Shown in pieces: positions 1 through 10,900 of a DNA stretch of 64,000 nt; positions within the stretch are counted from its first letter, which is position 1, and the number at the start of each line of letters is the position of its first letter. Source of the stretch: Triops longicaudatus (taxonomy: Eukaryota > Arthropoda > Branchiopoda > Notostraca > Triopsidae); assembly GCA_022885665.1 (NCBI GenBank), contig JAGQDJ010000442.1, positions 124,001 to 188,000 of the forward strand. The letters are read 5' to 3'. The position numbers and the translations under genes were made by a program. A model generated the notes under the pieces. The model searched no databases. It was not told the origin of the DNA and saw only the letters and a list, made by a program, of their open reading frames with translations.

Positions 1-3000
1 TTTTCTCCGTCTGTCCTCTTTTACGCTTTATTCCTTTGCCCAAAAAGTTCCACTACTGGACCCCCAAAACCAGAATCGACACCCATTGTTCACCATGTTA
101 GTTACCACAAAAACCACAACCAGGACGATACCGCACTACCCTGACTATCCCGACATGCAGAAATGGAAAGCTCCTGCGTTTTGAACGTATTCTGCGGTTG
201 TTTACAGTTCCGCTTGAGTGAAAGGCTTAATCGCCTTAACACGTATTACTACCAATGGGTGCAGTAACTCACCTAAAGCGTTGTCAGATCATTGCTTTCA
301 ATCGAGAATTTCTAACTTTTATCATTCCAGGATGTAATTACGAATTTATTTTCAGCAAACCTCCGTTGAAACAATGTATTTTATTGGAGCTTAATTTACA
401 GGAAAAAAGTAGCAATCTTTACTGAAAAGTACATACAATTTCTCCACATTTGCTACGTTTATTGTCAGAACGTTTCATTTACACAGTATTCTTGCTGGAA
501 ATTAGCCAAAAACGTTAAGAAATGATGGTTAAAGCCATTAAAAGCGTGCTGCGTAATTAAAGATCGTTCAAGAAGTTGCAAAGAATGGAACTCTTCTAAG
601 TGGAGCCCTGGATTGGTCGTAAAAAGCGACTTCCAGGCCGAGGGTGCACGCTTAATAGAACGCTTTTTGACATTATGGGTTTTTGTAGAGTTGCGGCTTG
701 TCGCACACCCTACTCTTGTACGACAATACTACTCCACAAGCGCTTGCACATCTGTCACTAGCTGTATTATAGCTGACTTTCTCTTATATCAAACCAACCC
801 CATTTTACACATACCACCCCACCGCCTTTTACCCCCTCAACAATGTACACACCAGAGTCGGATATTGATTAATAATACGCCAATTTCCTTTTCATTTTTA
901 CCCTTAAAACTAGCCAACATTGGGTGTTCTCTATTGCCCCGGTAGTATTCACAAAAAAAGAATGTTACCCTTGTGTAAAAGAATAAAGTACGGTCAGATT
1001 GCAACGCATTGTTGCAACCGGAAACATGGAATTTTGGGAATCTTAAATCTGAGATGCAATTGTACCAAGAATGAAATTTGTAGGTTACATAAAATGGGTA
1101 CCTAAGACTCTTATGTGAATCTGGAATGTTTCGGGACGCCCAAACAGGAGGGCTCAGGGTAGGCGGGGCAGATGGTTAGGATGGACATTGTTACAACCTT
1201 AGCCTCTCTTAATGGCTGTGCTCCGTAATGAGGAGGTTCCCGGAGCCTAAAAGTGGCTGTAATCAAGGAACGAAGAAGTGGGCAGTCATAAATTTCCCAC
1301 GTATATATAAAACAAAAAGAATCCTTTGGCGCACAGCATCCCTCTTTTGTTCTTAATCTCTTTGCACACAAATTACGGAACCGACAAACGTTTTCCGAAC
1401 ATTTTGGGACATTTTAGAACATTTTATTTTTTACGTTTTTTAGGGAAATTGTTGTTGATTATTGGGCGAAAACGTGGGTACATGAGGTTCTGGAAGGCTT
1501 GGGATTTTTTTTTGTGTGGAAAAAGTATTGTTGAAAGCAGGGAAAGAATTTTGGCTTTCAATTACGTGGAAACCGCATCATTGACAAGCGATACACAAAA
1601 GCGATGATGGATTCTGGGGACCAAGGAGCTTATGGTGAGCGATTTTACCTGAAAACTGTTTTTCGGCGATGGGAGAGGCTCTGTAAACCGATAAAGAATA
1701 TACAGGCCTCCCCATCCATCAACTGACCGCTTGGCAGCTATTCTGAATACCAATCTTGCATATACGTGCGGACGTTAGCTTGAAAGTCAAGACTTGCTGA
1801 GATTGAACGTATGAGCAAAGGGCGAACTATAAAACCTAACACTTTTCAATTCCTAGCGCTGTGTCATCAGAGCGGTATGGAATGTTCCCAAAGCTGTGCA
1901 CGCATTTCTGTTGCTGCAATTACCAGTGCTTTGATTCATCGTAGCTAATAAATGCCGCACAAGTATGTTGTTGTAATGACTAAGTCGAGTTAATTGCCTC
2001 TCTGCATCACAACAGCAAAACTATCTTGAAAAATAAACGCAAAATTCTGGAATATCATAGAATACTTTGAAGGAAGGACGACGTTAGCTTTAGTTTAGAG
2101 AAAAATTGTTCGTAAAATCAGGACAAAGCCGAAATTGAACGAATTGACAGACAAATGTCTGCTAAATGATTATATTCATTTAAGAAAAGCTTCTTGATTA
2201 AGAAAAATAATCGATTGTTGTTTCAACGGGTTTTTACGTAAAGAATGTAGAAATAAAGGACGATTGGACATTGTCCATTAAATCGAGATGATTTCATTCA
2301 CAAGAAGTAGATTTAACACAAGTATAATCGGTAAAAGTTTCAGCAGTTTTGCAATTTCGAAATAACTGACAATAAAGGGATTGTCCGTTAAATCGAGAAA
2401 TTTTTTTTACAATTTACGAAGATTCTTTCTTGTGCTCCAGAGTTAAGCTTCTTCCGTACTTAGGTTTTCATAGAGATGGCTTAAGGAATAACGGAATAAT
2501 TGTCCGTTAAATCCAGTATGGTGCTATAACTCGCAAAATGTTGATTGTTGATACGAAAAAGTACAAAATTCTATACGTGTAACTATGAAACTACTATGAA
2601 ACAGCAGATTTGATTCACAAGGTGAATGACGTAAGCGAACGAATAATTCATTGTTGGGTTTTTCAGAAGTCAACACGAAAAAAACACCGAAATTAGACCG
2701 TGTTAAGATGGAATCGATTGTAGTTTATTAGTATTGCAATTAGTTTTTTTAAGAGTGTAGTCTCAGCGAAGAGAAAACATTGCGTTCATATTGTTTATGC
2801 AAATTTCCGTGTAAGAAATCCGATAAAAAGTTTCCTTTTTTATCTGTAAACTTAATCTAACTTTTGAAGCGACCCCTGGCAGTATTGTTCAGCGTTAACA
2901 AATAGAGTCTATTAGTAAGAGTTGCAAAGGTCTGACATACGAGGCCCGGATGCCTTTTAGCATAATCAAGTCCATCATGCAAGCAACTCCAAGGGTTGGG

Positions 3001-4655
3001 GTATGCAAATGAGATACACACGCAACAGCTGGGACTGCCTTATTGCTTTTGCCTGTGGTTTCTCTAAGCAAGCAAGACAAACTTGGAGGATGCAAAGGGC
3101 TCAAACATTTATGAACAGGATCTTAACCTATTACAAGAGCAAGCCTCAGAAAAAACATCAAAATTTACTACAAAAAAATATTCCAAAGTTCGCAAAATAT
3201 TGCAATCAAATGTTTAAGCCTCTAAGAACTCACACGTGGATGACCTTTATCTCATAGTATTAAACCTTGTACTGAACATAGTCTTATCTATTGTGGGGTA
3301 TTAAAAGCCCATTTATCTGTAATGTCCACACGTGGTCAATGTATACAGCTAATTTCGGCTATCTAAGCTTGTCACCATATAATGAATGCCACATTGACTC
3401 CCCCCCTGTGGAATTTAATCAAAGTAATTCACGAAAGTCCTTTTCCTCCCCTATAAAAGTCCATCGCGTATTATCGAACTCGGCAAGCACCAAAATTTCT
3501 GTCTGGGATGTCGTGTGGGATGTTTTTGAGTACCCGAATACTGTGATGATACCCTGTCGCGTGACAGCAGGATTCCTGCTCACATCAGCCACATATACAA
3601 CACTGTTTGGTGCTCGTACAGTATACTTCCCTAGTCGCCTGACGTCACCTGAATGCATCTTAGAAAAGGTCACCGGGTTTCCGGATTCGATTACTTGTTA
3701 GCAACATGGCTAAACAGGCCACCCTCTTTGTCTCTTAGTCTATCAAATCCCCTATCCTCCCTCGCGTTACTCGTATACTTTACCCACAATTCTTATTACA
3801 CTTCGGTATTTGTCCAGCTTGTCCCACACAAAAGCTTACGCTGCATGAAAACCGTGCAACAAAACAAAGAGCACTTGGTACACGCATTTCAAGCGCTTTG
3901 TAACCCCCGGTTTTACTCAAGACAACTTTTTTATTATGAATGCACCCCTTTGTCCACCCCTTTTGCCCTTTCTGCTTTAATTTTAATTGCATTTTGTGCT
4001 AACAGTTTCGTTAATCTTTGAGCATTTCCTGACTTCCTCTGGCGTCATTTATGCAAAACTTGATCACGGAATTGAAAGAGTTTCGTTTCCTTAATTTGTC
4101 CATCTTTTGTTTTAATTCGTTTTAAGGGTTATTTTTAAGTTTGTTATGTGCAGTATTGAAGTTTCGTTTCTCATTTTTGCTTAAAAATTGTTTATTAACT
4201 TGAATTTTATTATTATTTCAAAACTTGAATTTTAAACCATTTTTGTGTTGATGCTCCTTCTTCGTTTTATGAATTCTTATTTATTTGCTGCACATTGCGT
4301 AGAAAAGGGGTAACTCAGTTTGTAAGCAAAGGGCGACATTTGTTACGACAAATCGAAAGCTAACAACTGTCAGTTGCGTGCAGTGACTCAATTCCTATAT
4401 TTGGTTCAACAATGGAAGTCTGACCAGAGTTGAAGTTTGACCAAAACTTTTTTTTAGGAAAAGTAGTAGTAATAATCTGAATCTGGCAAGTGGGTACATT
4501 TTACGTACATAAACTGAAAAAGCACAGAAATAAATGTAATTAAAGACCAAAGAATTTAACTAAATGTAGAATTTAATCTAAATGTAGAATTTCTGAAATT
4601 TTGAAGAGTTTCGCAAAAATGTTTGAAAAGGGAAGAAATGAAGCATTTGAATTAC
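1..4655 (-). other. Probable svp intron 4 (incomplete)
   Basis: Sequence downstream of exon 4 in the direction of transcription. No final svp exon was found. Three copies of a (T)TGTCCGTTAAATCGAG-like motif lie at 2271, 2381 and 2500. ORFs such as 3291-3701 (+) and 3419-3673 (-) overlap each other on opposite strands and look like chance frames. Confidence 0.5.
2271..2515 (+). repeat. Three dispersed copies of TTGTCC(G/A)TTAAATCGAG
   Basis: Copies begin at 2271 (one change, CCATTAA), 2381 (exact) and 2500 (ATCCAG at the end), spaced 110 and 119 bp. The core is the same as in the array at 10977-11353. The DNA between copies is diverged but shares purine-rich lead-ins (aataaagga, aataaaggga). 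Confidence 0.6.
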
Positions 4656-4914
4656 CTGTTGTGAAAAGGACGATTGCTTTGAGACAGGAATATTCTGCTG
4701 AGTCTACTTGCAGTGCTTTGAGTTTTTCGACTTGTTCTTGGAAAATCCGTATATGGTCCATAAACGCCACTACGCGATCGGCAGCCATGGGACTAGCGTG
4801 CAATCCTGCAGCGGCTAATAAAGGGGCCACGTGTAAAGGCATGGAACATTGGGAAGCATTGAGCACGAACAGTTCACTCCAGACTAACCTCAGTAATGCC
4901 ACTTGATCAGTTAC
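4656..4914 (-). CDS. svp: svp exon 4: central ligand-binding domain
   Basis: A 259-bp exon with acceptor cgccttatacag, starting in phase 0 and ending in phase 1 (ACA ACA G, donor GTAATT). It encodes VTDQVALLRLVWSELFVLNA, CSMPLHVAPLLAAAGLHASP, MAADRVVAFMDHIRIFQEQV and ends SAEYSCLKAIVLFTT. This is the dimerisation and pocket-lining core of the domain. The next exon should begin with the last two bases of an Asp codon (family continuation D-A-C-G-L-S-D). I looked for that sequence, and for the QYPNQP and WPY motifs, on this strand down to base 1 without success. Confidence 0.95.
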
Positions 4915-7900
4915 CTGTATAAGGCGATACCAAGAGAAAAGAAAAATGTATTAAAAATAAGGTAACCAAGAAGATCAGACAAGAAAACGTCCTCCAACCA
5001 CGAAAATTAAAATCCGTACACCTTGGCGCCATCAACGTAATGAAATGGTGTCTGCCTTTGCCCCCCAAAACTAATAACGTGTTTGAGTTGGAGATTAAAT
5101 GAGATCAATCACCAAAAAACCTTTGGTACACACAAAACGGCGGTACCGAACCCAAACTCCAAAAGGGGAAAAAAAGCAGAGCACCAATTTTTCATGACTT
5201 TTCTCCATTTGTTTTTCTTTTTCTGGCTACAAGAGTTTTCTTTCTTGGCCGTTTCGTCGTTATTACCTGGAGGTCGGGAAAGAAAGGGATGTTTCGTGCC
5301 CATTCTACGGCGGAAAAAAGAAGCCGGGCCGCTAATTCGCAGATGTTATCGATGCCCATGATGTTGTTGGGTTGCATGCACTGACCATACCGAGACGTGG
5401 GGTACGGTTCGGCACGAAGCAACAATGAAATGTAACTGGACAGGTAACTGTGGCCGTTTAGCGCTTCGCCGTTCGTTAACGCAAATTGACCCGGTAAACC
5501 AGGGTGTTGAGTAGGTGGCACCCGACCCCGTTGGACAGCTACAAAATCGGAACAAGAACAGAAAAAACGTTGATTAAAAGTGTCAATATTTTCCCATCGC
5601 ACCTTAACCTTAGCAGCTACGCCCGTAATTAATAACTACCATTTCTACGCCCCAATATTCAATCTGTTCCTAAAGATTAATAATCCTTTTAAAATTCTGT
5701 CTGAAATTCAAACATAAATAAATTATAAATAAATTTTAATTATTAAAAATATTAAATAATAGTTATTAAACCAATATTTATTTGTTTAATATATTTTATA
5801 TTGCTTACAATTAATTTAATTAAAAATAATTAATTTAATTTATATTGCTTAAAATTAGACATGATTTCTAAACTAGTTCGAAATTTCTAAAATTAACTCA
5901 CGGAATTCTTCCGTAAATTAGTAATGCGAATCTGTAGTTATTAAAATATACAAACTTTTTCATCGGAAAATGAGCTACGGAATAATTGATTTCTTGGCGT
6001 CACAAAAAGGGTGGCGTGTTTACAGCCAATATGCCAATTATGTTAATTACAAGTTAAACAAGTATATCTCGTTTTTGTGCCTGCTTTTGGGGATTTGCCA
6101 CACGCAAAGTGTTCATGATTTAGATTGCACGCGAAAAAAACATGGTGTGGATACGAAATAGTAAAAGCGGTTATAAAACTACCCAGATTAAAGGAAACGG
6201 TAATGTGTAGGTGCCATACTTTTGCTGGTTGGCCTTGATAAATCCTGGACCGCATTTATCACGGCTTACTAAGACATAAAAATGGTCCACATGTACAAGA
6301 AATTGTGATGGGAACCTAACAATTATGCAAAAGTTTGTAGCAGGTGAGAAAACCCAGAAGTACGGTCGGGGTTAAGGTACATGTACGTTCGACAAAATGG
6401 TACTGTACGTTTTTGGAGAACTTCGCAGTTGTCCGAAATTTTGGGTGTGCCAGAAATGGTGCGTACGAGGTAGGATAAAAAGATTTAGATTGTAAAAAAA
6501 AACGTCCTTAACGTTTCCATTGAGTACGCGAGCAATAAATCAAACTCTTCCTCGGATCTTATGCTGAGATAACTTTTATTTCGCCAGAAAAAGATGGCTT
6601 TATCTGTGTTATTTATTTCAGTGATTACAAGTTCGCCTGTTTACGACGAACTTGATGCATTTGCGACTACGCAAATGCAACATATACGTACGTACTGCAC
6701 ATTACACATACTTGACGCAAGTATGTTTACGTACATACGATTTTATCAATTTCCTGACCTTGGACTAATCGTCATTCCTGAACCAAGTCATCACCGATTT
6801 TAAAATAGTCGGTCTTAAGTTAACTGTAAAACATTTTCCTGTTATTTTTTGTAAAAATTTTATTTATTTTTGTTTAAAAGTAATTTCAGTTTTTATTGAC
6901 TTTTTAAATGTAAGTTCTATTATGGTTGAATAATATCCATGTTTGCTAAATTTAATCCATTCTTCAAAGCACACTCATTATCTTTCTGTAAACAAACGAG
7001 AAATTGCTGACGAAAAATAGTTTGTTAAGAAAAATGGGGAATTTGTTATAGCTAATGGAAGGCAGAATTATTGTTCAGGATAACTTAAACTCACGCGAAC
7101 TTCTTTTTAGGAATCGATTCGAGGTTAATTAGCGTTTAAGGATAATTAAGGGACAGGGGTATTGTAAGGTTGGTGCATATATTGAGAAATAAAGAAAAAG
7201 AAGTCGAGGAATTTGTTATAAGAGTATGGGTTTTGAGATGGAAATTCCCGCATGATGGCGAGAAGTCACCACCCACTCGAAAGGCTTTGTAATTTGCCGC
7301 CTTGACGCTTGTTTTTATGATCCAGGGTTTCTGTTCGAGAAAGGGTTCTGGGTCTTTGCCATGTGTGTATGTGTGGAGTCTTGGATTTTTGCTGTGTAAC
7401 TGGCTTTCTCTATTGAAGCTTACGAGAGAACCCCCCTGAAACTGTTATGCAGCGCAACAATGGCATGGGTTTCACAAAACAAGACAATTTATTTGGACTA
7501 TAAACTTAATTGGGTATCTGCTGCAAACTATCAAATTTAAACAACTTTGTGAGGCTACACGGTTCTGTTGAACAAGGAAAGTTCCATAAAATCTTATACA
7601 AATCGAGCCTTGCTTTACTCCACGTACATGCTACATTCTACGTGTTTGTGGAGACACAAAAAACATAGAAAATATTCAAAATTTTGTTGTCAAAGTACAA
7701 TGTTATTTTCTATGAAAAAAATATTCCAAAAAAGAACAACTGTTATGGAAATATGGGCAAGGATAAAAGAGAACTTTATGGCGTTCCAGGATCCACAGGG
7801 AATCTTTTTGGGTATGGTTTTTGAAACTATTCTTTCATGGGACTGGGAACCTTTTGTTATTGCCCCGTTGGCATATCTACTATTGTTCTGCTTTCTATGG

Positions 7901-10900
7901 AGTTAAGAATCTTAGCCAAAAAAAAAAATTGTTTGTAAAAAATTTTCCGTCTTTTTTTCCTAGTCAAGTATTAAGTATTCCAACAAGGTATTCGTGACAC
8001 TGAAAAAAATGAATGTTGCTCAAGTCATCTTCACTCTAAGACTGTGTACTCAATTTCTAATGACGATCTGATCGTCTGAAACTCGTGTCTCCAATACTTT
8101 CCACGACCAATTACGACTGCGATTGTAGAACACTGTATAGGACTTTACAGGAACCGTGCTGTACAAGACTATGTATAGGAATGATACTGCCCTCTGTTGT
8201 TCTTTGTTTCAGTGGCTTGTTTTTCATCTCATTTTCTTTAATTATCTGAGACTTTCTAATTTTTATCATGTATACCTTTCCTTTGCAACCGAAGTTACAC
8301 GAATGATTACGTTACACGTTTTGTGTCTATTTATTTTCGCTACAGTGTTAATTGCGCGATCAGATTTCGTCGTTACTTTCATTATTTAAATGTTTGCGTT
8401 TCGCGCTACGCGAAAAAAAAAATAACACGTAAAAGCAAGCGGTTACGCTAGTTAACGTCCAGCGTTGTTCACTGTTTGAGAAGCTAATGCTAGAGGGAGT
8501 TCACGCGCGATGTTTTTCGTTGTTGTAGCTTGATTGCTCTGAAGTTCTTCGTTCAGTTTAATGTTCTTATCTCTGTTAATACTAGTGAAACCCTAAAAAA
8601 CGAACTCGGATGTTTCGTCTAATCTTCAATTATGCAGATTAAGGTGCAACTTTCGTTGAAACTTCGCAAGGTAATCCATCATCTTTGCTTCATTACGTGT
8701 CCCGTCCAGTCCTTTTTCGTAAACTGTTCAATATATTCTGGTACGTAAGCTCGTAAGTTTGTAGGCCCTTCTGTACCCGAATTTAATGGACACTAAAGAG
8801 CACTTTCACATGAAGCGTGCGAATTAGTGCAATTTCCTTAATCAATCCTTCGTTCTTAATCTTCATGTGAGTTGTTTAACGTGATGAAGAACGTTAGAAG
8901 GCTAGGTGAAACATTAACCCTTAAGGCTGATCTGTTTCTTCTATCTAAAAAAAATATCGCGTTTAGTTTGAATGTTGACTCCGGCTTTTCTTTGCTGTTG
9001 GAATGTTGACTTGCCAACAACCATAAACCTGGGGTGATATAAGACGATGTAGAGCGGCTTGGAGGAGCTCGTGTTACTTGTGGACGGTTTGACTATGACA
9101 GAGCATGAAAGGCATCTCCAGCCATAACAAGTGTGTGTATGTGTGTGCCTGTATGGGGATGCGTTGCGTACATCGCAGTGCCCCTGCAGAAGAGGAGAGA
9201 AGCGCTGCCCCGATGTTGTAATATGTGTGTCGCGTTTCTTCTTACCCCGGCGCCACGCATCTCCGCTATTTACTTGTTGGGAAAAGGCGCCAACAGATGA
9301 ACAGCAACACGCTTTTATACCCATCCTCTTCTAAACCTTCCTTTTTTTGTATACTATTCCAACTGGCTTTATCTTCTCCCCAATGAGAACAAAAAGTGAT
9401 AGAAAACGCCAAGAAGATGAAGAAACATATATACATACACTTATCTGTCTAACATTTTCCAAGAACAGAGCCTTGTTGATGTTTGCTCTTATCTTGATAA
9501 ATTACCCTTTTCCTCCCCTTCAAGATCTGTAATTTCCGCCCCTTTTTGGCAGCTTTTCGAAGCCTGGTTAGCGTTCGGCCTAACTCAAGGTGTCATTCAC
9601 GAACCCGTCGCTCATCCGATGACAGAAAGGGGTTAGCGACTATCCAGCGAGTTTATTCAAATTCTGACTGAGCCTTGGACACCCCTGACATTTACTCTCA
9701 GGAGAAATGAGCCACCAGAGACGGTTACAGAGACTGAAATTAAAATAACGGCTATCTTCCTTTGGGTCAGCTATAGACTTGCGTGGTGTTAGATCATTAG
9801 AACTTGCCAAGTTTTCACCCTCAAGCTCTGCCGTGGGAGCGTGAAATGGGTGCTTGTCCATAGTTTCTTCCTTTTCTTTTTTTTTTTTTTAGGGTTCTCT
9901 TAAACAGAAGATCAAGAATCGCAACTGTGTTAAAGTCCACTAATTGGACTTCCCCTTGGAGCGTAACGACTTCCATGTGTTAAAATGACAAATGACGAGA
10001 GAGAGGGGGCTCTCAGACCAGGTTGTCCATGTTGGCTCCGACGTAGTTTCCGAATGTTGCGACTCAGTGTTAGAATTTTTTCAACTTTTTTTACGAAAAG
10101 AAAAGGAGTCATAAAAACTGTGACGAACTGTAACAATTTTTGCTTATTTTTGTACCGATTTTTAAAAAAGGGTAATTTCCCGGGTGTGTAAATCTGGAAG
10201 GGGGGTTGAGGGGGTTGGAGAGGAAAAGGGGTTTAGGAAAGCAAGAAAAGAGAAAAGGTCGCCGTTCCCACGGCCTTCAAAACCGCAGGATCTCCGCCTT
10301 CTCGTCTTGGGCACCGCCACAAACTTTATCATAATGTGGTTTTCCATTTTTCAACTTCCTTCTCTTTCTCCCTTTCCTCTTCGCTTAAAGGGGGGGCGAA
10401 CAGACTCCCAAGCTCAAGATTAACTCTCTTTCTCCCCTTGTACGAAATTGTTTCGCTTGCAGTTAAAACGAAATGTTTCTATTCTTAAACAAGACTCGCC
10501 AGAACAAGTGTTTTCTCAGTGTCTGGCAGGTTTCAAAATTCTCAAGATTTCAGACGAATTACTGGTTAAATTGTTTCGGCTTCAATTATTGACAGCCTTT
10601 GGCATGGAGATTTGCTTTGAGAGACATGTTGCGGAGTTTGGCAGGTAGTTCGGGTTACCTGTTAGTTACGGATCGTTTCTGAAAAGAAGTATTGCGTCAA
10701 GTCCCTTCAAGTTAAGTTGTCCACCTCGTCCGTTATGTGTAATTACAGCGTTTCAGGCTCAATTTGGGGATTTTGTTCATTCACGGTAGTTTTAGGCGTC
10801 TTTGGGTGTTTAAATGAATTAATTACAGACAGTTCGATTTAACGGACTACTGATTCATGAAACGGAGGTTATGCTGATTCTACGGACTTGTCTTACTAGA

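Noticed and set aside
3419..3673. Minus-strand frame beginning after AG|ATGCAT, tested as the missing svp exon
   Set aside because: In the required phase it reads D-A-F-R then a stop and lacks all conserved C-terminal residues.
7733..7906. Plus-strand frame ending in two hydrophobic segments (ARIKENFMAF, APLAYLLLFCFLWS) that faintly recalls the C-terminal membrane part of MCTP, a vertebrate neighbour of NR2F genes
   Set aside because: Spacing and residues do not align well, it lies inside svp intron 2, and the flanking sequence has no C2-domain coding. Probably chance in AT-rich DNA.
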